A program made the translations under genes and the position numbers. Positions 17,211 to 27,989 of a stretch of 35,349 nt of DNA are shown here, one piece after another. The notes under the pieces are model-generated. The model was not told the origin of the DNA. It saw nothing but the letters and a program-made list of their open reading frames with translations, and searched no databases. Numbering within the stretch: the first letter of the stretch is position 1; each line of letters starts with the position of its first letter. Source of the stretch: Nonomuraea zeae (lineage in GTDB: Bacteria; Actinomycetota; Actinomycetes; Streptosporangiales; Streptosporangiaceae); the NCBI RefSeq assembly GCF_005889725.1, contig NZ_VCKX01000113.1, positions 1-35,349 on the forward strand, read 5' to 3'.

Positions 17211-18047
17211 ATGGAGCTGATCGTCGCCAGGAGCCGGGAAGACCTGGCCAAGGCGCGCCGGGGTGCCGATGTGGCCCTGGTCCCGACCATGGGGGCGTTG
17301 CACGAGGGGCACCGGACCCTGATCAGGGAGGCTCGGGTACGGGCTGATCAGGTGGTGGTCAGCGTTTTCGTGAACCCCCTGCAATTCGGTCCTAATGAGG
17401 ATTTTTCACGCTATCCCCGTACATTTGACTCAGATTTGGAAGTCTGCCGGGCCGAGGGCGTCGACGTCGTGTTCCACCCGGCCGTCGACGACATGTACGC
17501 GCCGGACCGCCAGGTCAGCGTCCACTCGGGCCGGATGGGCGAGATCGTGGAGGGGGCCGTCAGGCCGGGCCATTTCGACGGCATGCTCACGGTCGTGCTC
17601 AAGCTGTTCAACCTGGTCCAGCCCAACCTGGCGGTCTTCGGGCAGAAGGACGCCCAGCAGCTGGCCCTGATCCGCCGCATGGTCGCCGACCTCGACCTGC
17701 CGATCGAGATCCTGGGCGCGCCCACCGTACGCGAGCCCGACGGCCTGGCCCTGTCGAGCCGCAACCGTTTCCTGTCGGACGAGGACCGCGAGGTGGCGCT
17801 GGCGCTCTCCCGCGCGCTGCGGGCGGGCGCGGCCGAGCTCGCCCCGCACCGGATCCGCGCGGCGGCGCAGGAGGTGCTCGACGCGGCGGGCTCCCGGCTC
17901 GACCTGGACTATCTCGCGCTGGTGGACCCGGCCACGTTCGTCGAGGTGAGCGAGTCGTACGAGGGGATGGCGGTGCTCGCGGTGGCCGCCAAGGTCGGGA
18001 GCACCAGGTTGATCGACAACGTCACCCTCACCTTGAATCCCGCCTGA
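17211..18047 (+). CDS. panC: Pantothenate synthetase
   Basis: PanC joins pantoate and beta-alanine using ATP to make pantothenate, the precursor of CoA. The 278-residue protein has the nucleotide motif PTMGALHEGH, the pantoate-binding FVNPLQFGPNED, the conserved GQKDAQQ and the KMSKS-like region SSRNRFLS. GGAGGG at 17200-17205 sets the ATG at 17211. It lies directly after the DUF2520 gene and three genes before coaX, so late pantothenate synthesis and the first CoA step are clustered. Confidence 0.96.
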   Translation: MELIVARSREDLAKARRGADVALVPTMGALHEGHRTLIREARVRADQVVVSVFVNPLQFGPNEDFSRYPRTFDSDLEVCRAEGVDVVFHPAVDDMYAPDRQVSVHSGRMGEIVEGAVRPGHFDGMLTVVLKLFNLVQPNLAVFGQKDAQQLALIRRMVADLDLPIEILGAPTVREPDGLALSSRNRFLSDEDREVALALSRALRAGAAELAPHRIRAAAQEVLDAAGSRLDLDYLALVDPATFVEVSESYEGMAVLAVAAKVGSTRLIDNVTLTLNPA

Positions 18048-18066
18048 GGCGGTTTACCGTCGGGTC

Positions 18067-18573
18067 ATGACCGACGAGGAGTTACGAGAGGAACTGCTCC
18101 GCCGGTTGGAGATCGATCAGGCGTTGCGCGACCCGGCCAAGGGCTTTCCCGGCGACCGGCGGCTGGCTCGGCTCCAGCGCTTCGACGAGGGCAACACCGC
18201 CTGGCTCTACTCCGTGGTGGCCAACCGGGGCTGGCCGCTGGTCTCGCAGGTAGGGGCGCGGGCGGCGCGGGCCGCCTGGCTCCTGGCCCAGCACGCCACG
18301 CTCCCGGAGGTGCAGCGGCTGTTCCACCATGCGATGGCCGACGCCGTGGAGCGGGAGGAGGCCTCGCCGCGCGACTTCGCGTACCTGGAGGACCGCGTAC
18401 GCGTGCGCTCGGGCCGGCCCCAGCTCTACGGCACCCAGTTCCACCGCGGCGTCGACGGTCTCGAACCGATGCCGATCGAGGAGCCGGACCTCCTGGACGA
18501 GCGCCGTGCCGCCGTCGGGCTTGAGCCGTTCGCCGACTATGAGGCTTTCATCCGCAAGTCCGAAGGCATCTGA
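18067..18573 (+). CDS. DUF6624-type protein
   Basis: A 168-residue protein matching the pattern I associate with DUF6624: a charged helical start, GWPLVSQVGARAARAAWLLAQHA, RDFAYLEDRVRVRSGRPQLYGTQFH, and EPDLLDERRAAVGLEPFADYEAF. It has no signal peptide or membrane segment. The function is unknown. It follows panC by 20 bases and precedes nadBC by 73, so it is probably in the same operon. A role in cofactor metabolism would be inference from position only, as the family also occurs elsewhere. Confidence 0.72.
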   Translation: MTDEELREELLRRLEIDQALRDPAKGFPGDRRLARLQRFDEGNTAWLYSVVANRGWPLVSQVGARAARAAWLLAQHATLPEVQRLFHHAMADAVEREEASPRDFAYLEDRVRVRSGRPQLYGTQFHRGVDGLEPMPIEEPDLLDERRAAVGLEPFADYEAFIRKSEGI

Positions 18574-18646
18574 CCCCCCGGGGACTTCCTGGCGCGGGAC
18601 AGGCGTTATCGTCATGTTGACGAAATCCCTCAGGGAGGAGATCCCC

Positions 18647-21172
<2,526 letters not shown>

Positions 21173-21175
21173 TTG

Positions 21176-21958
21176 ATGCTGCTCACGATCGACGTCGGCA
21201 ACACGCACACGGTGCTTGGGCTGTTCGAGGGCGAGGATGTCATCGAGCACTGGAGGCTGGCCACCGACGCCCGCCGCACCGCCGACGAGATCGCGGTCAT
21301 CCTCCAAGGTCTGCTGGCCCAGTCGCCGCTGCTCAAGGGGACCGACATCGACGGCATCGCCATTTGCTCCACCGTGCCCAGCGTGCTCAACGAGATGCGC
21401 GAGATGTGCCGCCGCTACTACGGCGACGTGAACGCGGTGATCGTGGAGCCCGGCATCCGCACCGGGGTGCCCGTGCGCATGGACAACCCCAAGGAGGTCG
21501 GCAGCGACCGCATCGTGAACGCGCTGGCGGCCATCGACCAGTACGGCGGCCCCTGCATCATCGTGGACTTCGGCACCGCGACGTCGTTCGACGCGGTGTC
21601 GGCCAAGGGCGAATACGTCGGCGCGGTGACCGCACCCGGCATCGAGATCTCGGTGGACGCGCTGGCCGCCGCCGGAGCGCAACTGCACAAGGTGGAGCTG
21701 GTCAGGCCACGCTCGGTGATCGCCAAGAACACCGTCGAGGCCCTGCAGGCAGGCATCATCTACGGGTTCGCCGGCCAGGTGGACGGCATCGTCGAGCGGA
21801 TGGCGGCGGAGCTGGCCGACGACCCCGACGAGGTGACCGTGGTGGCCACCGGCGGGCACGCGGCGCTGGTCGTGGGCGAGTCACGCTCGATCGACGTGCA
21901 CGAGCCGTGGCTGACCCTCATCGGGCTACGGCTGATCTACAACCGGAACGTGACGTGA
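21176..21958 (+). CDS. coaX: Type III pantothenate kinase
   Basis: CoaX phosphorylates pantothenate, the first committed step of CoA synthesis. The 260-residue ASKHA-fold protein begins with the phosphate-binding MLLTIDVGNTHTVLGLF. It then shows ICSTVPSV, the DNPKEVGSDRIVNALAA segment and the second phosphate loop IVDFGTATSFDAV. GGGGG upstream favours ATG 21176 over the TTG three bases earlier. It follows nadBC by three bases, so translation is probably coupled. With panC upstream it completes a small pantothenate-to-CoA block. Confidence 0.94.
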   Translation: MLLTIDVGNTHTVLGLFEGEDVIEHWRLATDARRTADEIAVILQGLLAQSPLLKGTDIDGIAICSTVPSVLNEMREMCRRYYGDVNAVIVEPGIRTGVPVRMDNPKEVGSDRIVNALAAIDQYGGPCIIVDFGTATSFDAVSAKGEYVGAVTAPGIEISVDALAAAGAQLHKVELVRPRSVIAKNTVEALQAGIIYGFAGQVDGIVERMAAELADDPDEVTVVATGGHAALVVGESRSIDVHEPWLTLIGLRLIYNRNVT

Positions 21959-21960
21959 AC

Positions 21961-21992
21961 AAGCGGCCCCCCGCTCGGGTGGAGGGCCGCTT
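21961..21992. terminator. Bidirectional terminator
   Basis: AAGCGGCCC and GGGCCGCTT form a perfect 9-bp stem directly after coaX, 16 bases before the end of the convergent secreted-protein gene. It probably ends both transcripts. Confidence 0.75.
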
Positions 21993-22008
21993 GCGCCGGT
22001 AGGCGTGG

Positions 22009-22488
22009 TTACTCGCTCTCGGCGGTGTAGAGGTACTCCCAGCGGCCGCACTTCGTCGGGTAGTTGCTGTGCTGACCGATCTGGCAGACCTTCACCCGCA
22101 GGCTGAAGACGTCGTTCTCCTGGAAGGAGAAGCGCTTGTAGCCGGGGAAGCCGCAGTACTTCTTGGCGTAGACCTGCGACCAGTCCTCGTCGAAGTCGCT
22201 GGCCTCGAACTTCACGTACGCGCACTTGCCGCCCTCGTCGTAGCTGCGGTTGTCCAGGTCGTAGAGCCGGCCCCGGACGGTGACCTCGTTCGACTCGCCG
22301 TCGTGGTCCCAGTTGACGCCGACCCACCCCTGAGCCTTGGCCAGGTGGTGCTTGGAGTAGACGGGGCCCCAGTAGTCGGAGTAGTCGTCGTAGTGCGGCG
22401 AGCTGGCGTAGGCCGCGGAAGGAATCGACATGGCCAGGGCGCTGGTCGCGGCGACGGCGAGGACACCGGTCGCGATCTTCTTGAACAT
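22009..22488 (-). CDS. Secreted four-cysteine protein of unknown function
   Basis: A 159-residue protein with a Sec signal peptide (KK, hydrophobic core GVLAVAATSALAM, cleavage after about AYA at residue 28). The mature part is rich in Tyr, Asp and Trp, and has four cysteines (89, 112, 135, 147), consistent with two disulfides and a small beta-rich domain. I do not recognise the family. AAGGAGAG precedes the ATG at 22488. The leader contains a nested inverted repeat (22499-22544). Being secreted and convergent with coaX, it is unrelated to the cofactor block. Confidence 0.8.
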   Translation of the reverse strand: MFKKIATGVLAVAATSALAMSIPSAAYASSPHYDDYSDYWGPVYSKHHLAKAQGWVGVNWDHDGESNEVTVRGRLYDLDNRSYDEGGKCAYVKFEASDFDEDWSQVYAKKYCGFPGYKRFSFQENDVFSLRVKVCQIGQHSNYPTKCGRWEYLYTAESE

Positions 22489-22498
22489 CTTCTCTCCT

Positions 22499-22544
22499 TG
22501 AGCTCCCCACGGGCCGGTTCCCTACCGGCTCCCCCCTGAGCTCA
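22499..22544 (-). promoter_or_regulatory. Nested inverted repeat in a 5' leader
   Basis: On the minus strand an outer dyad TGAGCTC/GAGCTCA encloses an inner GCCGGT/ACCGGC hairpin, ending directly before the AAGGAGAG ribosome site of the secreted-protein gene. It may be an RNA structure affecting translation or an operator. It matches no riboswitch class I know. Confidence 0.4.
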
Positions 22545-22620
22545 TGAGAAATTGATAAGTGAGGGCGATTGCAGCGCTGTTGCAGGAGACCGACCAGCCC
22601 TTGCAGTTCGCCATATCCCC

Positions 22621-22626
22621 TACTCT
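22621..22626 (+). promoter_or_regulatory. Candidate -10 for a leaderless lysS mRNA
   Basis: TACTCT ends 8 bases before the lysS GTG, so transcription would begin at or next to the start codon. No Shine-Dalgarno sequence lies upstream, and no good -35 was found. Confidence 0.35.
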
Positions 22627-22634
22627 TTGATGTT

Positions 22635-24116
22635 GTGAGCGACGAACTTCCCGAGCAGATGCGCATCCGGAGGGAGAAGCTCGACCGCCTTCGCAGCGAG
22701 GGCGTCGATCCTTACCCGGTGAATTTCCCCCGTACGGCCACCAACGTCGAGGTCAGGGAGAAATATCAGGGCTTGGAGCCCGACACCGCCACCGGCGACA
22801 CGGTCGCGGTCGCGGGCCGCGTCATGCTCAACCGCGTGGGCGGCAAGCTCTGCTTCGCCACCCTGCGCGACGGCGGTGCCGACCTGCAGGTCATGATCTC
22901 CCTCGACAAGGTCGGCGAGGAGTCGCTGGCGAGCTGGAAGCGCGACGTCGACCTGGGCGACCACGTCGGCGTGACGGGTGAGGTCATCACCTCGCGCAGG
23001 GGCGAGCTGTCGATCCTGGCCGACAGCTGGCAGATCACCGCCAAGTGCCTGCGCCCGCTGCCGGAGAAGCACGTCGGGCTGACCGACCCGGAGGCGCGGG
23101 TCCGCCAGCGCTATGTCGACCTCATCGTCAACGACGACGCCAGGAAGATGGCCCGCGTCCGCAGCGCCACCGTGCGCGCGGTCCGCGACTTCTGGCACGA
23201 GGAGGGCTACCTCGAGGTCGAGACGCCGATGCTGCAGCCGATCCACGGCGGCGCGACGGCCAGGCCCTTCAAGACCCACATCAACGCCTACGACATGGAG
23301 CTCTACCTTCGCATCGCGATCGAGCTCTATCTCAAGCGGCTCGTGGTCGGGGGCATCGAGAAGGTCTTCGAGATCAACCGCAACTTCCGCAACGAAGGCG
23401 CGGACTCGACGCACAACCCCGAGTTCACCATGATCGAGGCCTACGGCACCTACCTCGACTACAACGACATGGCCGACCTCACCCAGCGGATGTACCAGAA
23501 GGCCGTCGTCGCGGCCCTGGGCCACTCCGTGGTCGTGCACGACGGCGCGGAGGTCGATCTCGGCATCCCCGAGTGGCCGCGCATCACCCTCTACGGCGCC
23601 GTCTCCGAGGCCGTGGGCGAGGAGATCACCACCTCGACCCCGCTGGAGCAGCTGCGCAAGATCGCCGACCACCGCGAGATCCACTGGGACCCCAAGTGGG
23701 GCCAGGGCAAGGTCGTGCAGGAGATCTTCGAGGCGCTCGTCGAGCACACGCTCATCCAGCCCACGTTCGTCATGGACTACCCGCTGGAGACCTCGCCCCT
23801 GACCCGCCAGCACCGCGACAACCCGCTGCTGACGGAGAAGTGGGACCTGATCGGGTTCGGCACGGAGCTGGGCACCGCCTACTCCGAGCTGATCGACCCG
23901 ATCGAGCAGCGCCGCCGCCTGGTGGAGCAGTCCCTCCTGGCCGCCGGCGGCGACCTTGAGGCCATGCAGCTCGACGAGGACTTCCTCCAGGCGCTCGAAT
24001 ACGCGATGCCCCCGACGGGCGGCATGGGCGCCGGCATCGACCGGATGATCATGGCGTTCACCGGCCGGAACATCCGGGAGACGATCCTGTTCCCGCTGGT
24101 CAAGCCGACTCACTGA
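22635..24116 (+). CDS. lysS: Lysyl-tRNA synthetase, class II
   Basis: LysS charges tRNA-Lys. The 493-residue protein has an N-terminal OB-fold anticodon-binding domain (about residues 50-140, VAVAGRVMLNRVGGKLCFATL) and a class II catalytic core. The core shows motif 1 (EVETPMLQPIHGGATARPF), motif 2 (EINRNFRNEGADSTHNPEFTM) and motif 3 (PPTGGMGAGIDRMIM). The GTG at 22635 gives VSDELPEQMRIRREKLDRL, the usual actinobacterial start. It has no linked MprF-type membrane domain, so it is a plain synthetase rather than mycobacterial LysX. It stands alone, with its own promoter region and a strong terminator. Confidence 0.95.
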   Translation: MSDELPEQMRIRREKLDRLRSEGVDPYPVNFPRTATNVEVREKYQGLEPDTATGDTVAVAGRVMLNRVGGKLCFATLRDGGADLQVMISLDKVGEESLASWKRDVDLGDHVGVTGEVITSRRGELSILADSWQITAKCLRPLPEKHVGLTDPEARVRQRYVDLIVNDDARKMARVRSATVRAVRDFWHEEGYLEVETPMLQPIHGGATARPFKTHINAYDMELYLRIAIELYLKRLVVGGIEKVFEINRNFRNEGADSTHNPEFTMIEAYGTYLDYNDMADLTQRMYQKAVVAALGHSVVVHDGAEVDLGIPEWPRITLYGAVSEAVGEEITTSTPLEQLRKIADHREIHWDPKWGQGKVVQEIFEALVEHTLIQPTFVMDYPLETSPLTRQHRDNPLLTEKWDLIGFGTELGTAYSELIDPIEQRRRLVEQSLLAAGGDLEAMQLDEDFLQALEYAMPPTGGMGAGIDRMIMAFTGRNIRETILFPLVKPTH

Positions 24117-24127
24117 CGCGTCAGGAG

Positions 24128-24153
24128 GCCCGCCGCACCCGCGTGCGGCGGGC
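24128..24153 (+). terminator. Terminator after lysS
   Basis: GCCCGCCGCA and TGCGGCGGGC form a perfect 10-bp stem with a 6-base loop and a short TTT tail, 11 bases after the lysS stop. Confidence 0.85.
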
Positions 24154-24236
24154 TTTCGCGCGTTCCGGGCCCTCAGGCTTGCGTGCGGCGGGCCCCGGCG
24201 CGCGTGCGGCGGGCCTTGGACCCGCGTGCGGCGGGC
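24141..24236. repeat. Four copies of a terminator arm
   Basis: GCGTGCGGCGGGC occurs at 24141, 24181, 24202 and 24224. Only the first copy has its pairing partner (GCCCGCCGCA at 24128), so the right arm of the lysS terminator appears to have been duplicated three more times. Confidence 0.8.
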
Positions 24237-24244
24237 TCGGGCGC

Positions 24245-24300
24245 GCGTCAGCGTCCGAGGCGTACGGGCAGGGCGTCAGCGTCCGAGGCGTACGGGCAGG
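24245..24300. repeat. Perfect 28-bp tandem duplication at the P450 3' end
   Basis: Two identical 28-base units (24245-24272, 24273-24300). The right unit holds the last seven codons and stop of the second P450 gene; the left unit repeats them downstream of the stop. The identity suggests a recent event. Confidence 0.85.
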
Positions 24301-25472
24301 GTGGCCAGCCCGCGCAGCACCATGTTCGCCTTGTACGGCGGCGCCGGGTCGGCGAGCTCCAGCTTGGGCGCCGCGGCGGCCAGCGCGGACAGCGCGATCT
24401 CGCCCTCCATCCTGGCCAGCGTCGCGCCCAGGCAGAAGTGGATGCCGAGGCCGAAGGCGAGGTGCCGGCCCGGATCGCGGCCCACGTCGAAGCGTCCCGG
24501 GTCAGGGAAGACCGCGGGGTCGCGATTGGCCGCGCCGATAAGGGCGAGCACGGGCGTCCCCTTGGGCACCGGCACGCCGCCCAGCTCCGTGTCCTCCAGC
24601 GCGTTCCTGGAGGTCAGCTGCACCGGCGGGTCGTACCTGAGCACCTCCTCGACCACCTGCCGCGGCCGCCGCGCCGCCTGGGCCAGCAGGCCGTGCCTGG
24701 CCAGGTTCAGCACGCCGTTGCCGATGAGGTTGACGGTCGTCTCGTGACCGGCCACGAGCAGCAGCACGCAAGTGGCGAGCAGCTCGGACTCGCTGAGCTC
24801 CCCGAGTTGGGCGAGCGCGCTCACCAGGTCGTCGCCGGGCCGCTCGCGGCGGTGCTCGACCAGGCTCCGGAAGTAGTCGCGAAATTCCCTTCTGGCCCGG
24901 CCGGTTTCCGATATGAGCTCAGCTGTAAGCATGGGGTCAAGGCTGCGGGCGAGAGTCTCGCTCCATCCGCGGAAGCGTTCATGGTCCTCCGGCGGGACGC
25001 CGAGCATCTCGCTGATCACCATGACCGGAAGGGGATAGGCGAAGCCGGAAACGAGGTCGGCCTCGTCCGGCAACTCGGCGATCAGCTCGGCGGTGATCGC
25101 CTCGATGCGGGGGCGAAGGCGTTCGAGCATGCGCGGCGTGAAGGCCCGGCTGACCAGAGCGCGCAGCCTGGTGTGGTCGGGCGGGTCCATCCAGAGGAAC
25201 GAATCCACCGGCTGACCAGCGCTTTCGGTGTCCAGCGGATCGGCTCCGCGGCCGAATCGGGGGTCGCGCAGCAGCGTCGTGCACAGCTCGTGAGTGGTCG
25301 CGACGAGCAGCCCGCCGCGCGTTTTGAAGATGGCGCCGAGTGCGCTCATCTCGCTATATCGGGCGTATGGTTCACGCAGAAAATCCGGATCGAATGGATC
25401 AAAACCCAGGATGTCCGCCGGGCCCATTGATGATGGATCGGGGGCGCCGGGAGGATCAATGAGATCGCTCAT
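24276..25472 (-). CDS. Cytochrome P450, canonical I-helix
   Basis: A 398-residue soluble bacterial P450. It has HTRLRALVSRAFTPRM in the C-helix region, the I-helix AGHETTVN with the oxygen-activating Thr (Thr245), ExxR in EEVLRYDPP, and FGLGIHFCLG with Cys347 as heme ligand. It resembles the P450 at 13.3 kb in length and motif spacing, but keeps the Thr that the other has lost. ATG 25472 is chosen by homology; the frame is open to 25511. No redox partner or biosynthetic genes are adjacent. It is divergent from a small LuxR-type regulator, which could control it. Confidence 0.92.
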   Translation of the reverse strand: MSDLIDPPGAPDPSSMGPADILGFDPFDPDFLREPYARYSEMSALGAIFKTRGGLLVATTHELCTTLLRDPRFGRGADPLDTESAGQPVDSFLWMDPPDHTRLRALVSRAFTPRMLERLRPRIEAITAELIAELPDEADLVSGFAYPLPVMVISEMLGVPPEDHERFRGWSETLARSLDPMLTAELISETGRARREFRDYFRSLVEHRRERPGDDLVSALAQLGELSESELLATCVLLLVAGHETTVNLIGNGVLNLARHGLLAQAARRPRQVVEEVLRYDPPVQLTSRNALEDTELGGVPVPKGTPVLALIGAANRDPAVFPDPGRFDVGRDPGRHLAFGLGIHFCLGATLARMEGEIALSALAAAAPKLELADPAPPYKANMVLRGLATLPVRLGR

Positions 25473-25561
25473 GGCGCACCAAGCTGTCCCGACATATGGC
25501 GAGTACGTCATATATAGCGGATCATGTCAATAGCGATCGTCAAGAGCGGCGATTGTCATGC

Positions 25562-25591
25562 TTGACGACCTTTCCAGGATGCGTTTACCGT
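25562..25591 (+). promoter_or_regulatory. Promoter of the small LuxR-type gene
   Basis: TTGACG (25562-25567), an 18-base spacer and TACCGT (25586-25591) make a good housekeeping-type promoter, giving a leader of about 60 bases. A further TTGACA reads the other way (25532-25527), toward the P450 gene, without a clear -10. Confidence 0.55.
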
Positions 25592-25656
25592 CTGCGAGGA
25601 GCGGCTTTGGCCCATCTGTGCGGTCCAAGTTGTGCTGTTGGGGGGGAGGGCTCCCG

Positions 25657-25869
25657 ATGGATGTGCTCACTGAAGGCGTTGAGCTGAGCCATGCAGATTT
25701 GGCGTTGCTGGCGGAGCTGGCCAAGGGGGTCACCGTAGATCGGGTGGGCAGACGTCTGGATATCAGCGGGCGGACTGTACGCCGGAGATTACGTGGCATC
25801 TGCGATCGCATCGGCGTGTCCACGGCGATCGAGGCGGTCGCCTGGGCGGCCCGCCGCCAGTTGATCTAG
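25657..25869 (+). CDS. Small LuxR-type helix-turn-helix protein (70 aa)
   Basis: A 70-residue protein that is essentially only a GerE/LuxR-type DNA-binding domain: LSHADLALLAELAKGVTVDRVG, then RRLDISGRTVRRRLRGICDRIGVSTAIEAVAWAARRQLI with the recognition helix around SGRTVRRRL. No receiver or ligand domain is present. GGGGGAGGG precedes ATG 25657; an upstream in-frame ATG at 25558 would overlap the promoter. It is divergent from the second P450 gene and may regulate it. Stand-alone LuxR domains of this size are common in actinomycetes; targets are unknown. Confidence 0.78.
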   Translation: MDVLTEGVELSHADLALLAELAKGVTVDRVGRRLDISGRTVRRRLRGICDRIGVSTAIEAVAWAARRQLI

Positions 25870-25903
25870 CGACGGGCTCCCGGGGGCCGCGGCGGATGTG
25901 GGC

Positions 25904-26947
25904 TCAGTCGGCGATGCGTACCGCGCCGGCGAACGGCCGCCGCTCGATCGACGCGATCCGCACGACGTCGCCTGTCTGCGGGGCGTGCACCATCATGCCG
26001 CCGCCCAGGTAGATGCCGACGTGGTGCAGGTCGCTGTAGAAGAACACGAGGTCGCCCGGCCGTAGCTCCGAGCGCGAGATGTGCCGGCCCGCGGTCCACT
26101 GGTCGCCCGTGTAGTGCGGGAGCGAGATGCCCACCCGCTGGTAGGCGGCCATGACCAGGCCCGAGCAGTCGAACGAGCTCGGGCCTTCGGCGCCCCAGAC
26201 GTAGGGCTTGAGCTGCTGGGCGAGCGCCCACCGCGCGGCCTGCGCGGCCTTGCCGCTGCCGACGATCGGCAGGTTGACGCGCACGGCGCGGGTGCCGGGA
26301 CGGCCGGCCTCGCCCAGTGCCCGCCTGAACAGGTTGCTCTCGACCTTGGTGACCAGCTTGGTGATCTTGTCGCGCTTGGACTCGAGGTCGGTGACGATCT
26401 TCTGCACCTCGTCAATGCGCGTCTGGGCGCCGGCCCTGGCGCGCGTGGCGGCGTCCATGGCCTTGGTGAGCTGGTTGATCTCCTCGCCCTGCTGCTGCTC
26501 GAGTGCGTACGTCGTCGCGGCCTGGTCGAGGAAGGCGTCGGGATCCTCGGCGCCGGCGAACGCCAGCGCCTTGCCCATGCCGCCGGTGATGTAGGCGTTC
26601 TGGGCGAGCATGACGGCCTTGGCGCGCTTGGCGGCCAGATCGGCCTCGCTGGTGGCCAGGGTCTTCTGCGCGGCGTCCGAGGACTTCTTCGCGGTCTTGA
26701 GCCGCTCCCGCTGGCCGTTGTACTGCTCGGTCAGCGTCTCGATCTCGGTGTGCAGCTTCTCGACCTGCTTGGCCATGTCGTTGAGAGACGGCTTTGGGTC
26801 CGCGGACGCCGAACCGACGGGGATGGCGAACAGCAGCGCGGCGATTGTGACACTTACCACACCTAGACGATGTGGGCGCCGGGTGCGTTCTGGAGGGCGG
26901 GCGTGCTTGCCCGCCGTCTTCCCCCCGCGATTGAGCGTGCGCTTCAC
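25904..26947 (-). CDS. Secreted NlpC/P60 peptidoglycan hydrolase
   Basis: A 347-residue exported protein. After a basic N-terminus and signal segment (VVSVTIAALLFAIPVGSASA) comes a long coiled coil (about residues 55-215). A C-terminal NlpC/P60 domain follows, with catalytic Cys261 in SSFDCSGLVMAAYQ, a His in HHVGIYLG and a third polar residue near MVHAPQTG. This is the RipA-like layout: the coiled coil restrains a D,L-endopeptidase that cuts the peptide stem at division or spore separation. GTG 26947 has GAGGAG seven bases upstream. A c-di-AMP riboswitch in the leader controls it, as for other actinobacterial wall hydrolases. Confidence 0.92.
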   Translation of the reverse strand: MKRTLNRGGKTAGKHARPPERTRRPHRLGVVSVTIAALLFAIPVGSASADPKPSLNDMAKQVEKLHTEIETLTEQYNGQRERLKTAKKSSDAAQKTLATSEADLAAKRAKAVMLAQNAYITGGMGKALAFAGAEDPDAFLDQAATTYALEQQQGEEINQLTKAMDAATRARAGAQTRIDEVQKIVTDLESKRDKITKLVTKVESNLFRRALGEAGRPGTRAVRVNLPIVGSGKAAQAARWALAQQLKPYVWGAEGPSSFDCSGLVMAAYQRVGISLPHYTGDQWTAGRHISRSELRPGDLVFFYSDLHHVGIYLGGGMMVHAPQTGDVVRIASIERRPFAGAVRIAD

Positions 26948-26968
26948 CAACCAGCTCCTCTCGTAAGA

Positions 26969-27100
26969 CGCCTACCGGGTTAGCTGACGGGTTCGGGCCG
27001 GAGCAGCCCTACCGAGAGACTCGGATTCACCCCAGTGGTGGCGCTGGGTCGGGAGGGTCGCCACCGGCGGTTCCCCGGCTCCCCTTGCGGGAATTGGGCG
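26969..27100 (-). promoter_or_regulatory. c-di-AMP (ydaO/yuaA) riboswitch
   Basis: On the minus strand the leader contains GGGGAGCCGGGGAACC, GGGGTGAATCC, TAGGGCTGCTCC and CCGAACCCGTCAGCTAACC followed by CGGTAGGCG, the conserved blocks of the ydaO class in the right order. It ends about 20 bases before the hydrolase start. In actinobacteria this class precedes Rpf and NlpC/P60 genes, and c-di-AMP turns them off. Confidence 0.92.
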
Positions 27101-27136
27101 TGTTCCCGGGCGATAGACAGGGAACATCGTCGCTGG

Positions 27137-27165
27137 ACACTAATGCACTCCGGGTTCCTGCTCAA
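27137..27165 (-). promoter_or_regulatory. Promoter of the c-di-AMP leader
   Basis: On the minus strand TTGAGC (27165 to 27160), a 17-base spacer and TAGTGT (27142 to 27137) form a good vegetative promoter. Its start (about 27130) lies some 30 bases before the riboswitch core. Confidence 0.65.
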
Positions 27166-27384
27166 CCAGAACTGCCAAGTCTGTAGAGGTTTCGCAACCG
27201 AAGGGTCACAAGGTGATCTCGTGCGCACCCGTACGGAACAGACTTTATGTCCTTCTTTGCCCTCGCATCCGCCGAACGCAGGAACAGGCGGCGTCCGTGC
27301 CCAACTGGCCACTCGATGTAACAGGATGGGCCGAGACGTGGGAGTTAGGGCTGAGCCGTAATGAGATCTGTACTCTGGAGTGCC

Positions 27385-27954
27385 ATGGAGCAGGTGGCCG
27401 AACTGACAGCGCCGGAAACCGCGGTGGTGGTCCGGCGTGCCCGCACGCCCGATGTGCGGACGGTCAGGCGCTTGGTGGACACCTACGCGGGCGCGGGTCC
27501 GCGGCTCCTGGAGAAGGCCACGGTGACGCTGTACGAGGACGTACAGGAGTTCTGGGTGGCCGAGCTGAACGGGCAGGTCGTCGGCTGCGGCGCGCTCCAC
27601 GTGCTCTGGGAGGACCTCGCCGAGGTCCGCACGGTCGCGGTGGATCCCGAGTGCCGCGGGCTGGGCGTCGGCCGCCGGATCGTCTCGGCACTGATACAGC
27701 AGGCGAAGGATCTGGGGCTGCGGCGTGTATTCTGTCTGACTTTTGAGGTCGATTTCTTCGCGAGGCACGGTTTCCGTCCCATCCAGGGCACGCCGGTCTC
27801 TCCCGAGGTCTACGCCGAACTCCTGGCCTCGTACGACGAGGGTGTGGCTGAGTTCCTCGACCTGGAACACGTGAAGCCGAACACCCTGGGCAACACCCGC
27901 ATGCTGCTGCATCTGACATCGGGTGACGCGGACCTTGACCACATGGAAAGGTGA
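27385..27954 (+). CDS. ArgA-like amino-acid N-acetyltransferase (GNAT)
   Basis: A 189-residue GNAT protein similar to the short, stand-alone amino-acid N-acetyltransferase of mycobacteria and streptomycetes that acetylates glutamate. It shows VRRARTPDVRTVRRLVDTY, YEDVQEFWVAELNGQVVGCGALHVLWEDLAEVRTVAVDP, the acetyl-CoA loop RGLGVGRRI, and FCLTFEVDFFARHGF. ATG 27385 is preferred over an in-frame ATG at 27361: GGAG lies just upstream, and TACTCT (27371-27376) may be a -10 that would give an almost leaderless mRNA. No arginine genes are nearby. The substrate assignment rests on similarity. Confidence 0.85.
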   Translation: MEQVAELTAPETAVVVRRARTPDVRTVRRLVDTYAGAGPRLLEKATVTLYEDVQEFWVAELNGQVVGCGALHVLWEDLAEVRTVAVDPECRGLGVGRRIVSALIQQAKDLGLRRVFCLTFEVDFFARHGFRPIQGTPVSPEVYAELLASYDEGVAEFLDLEHVKPNTLGNTRMLLHLTSGDADLDHMER

Positions 27955-27989
27955 TTGTTGATACCTATGTCGATACGTTGGGCAGCACA

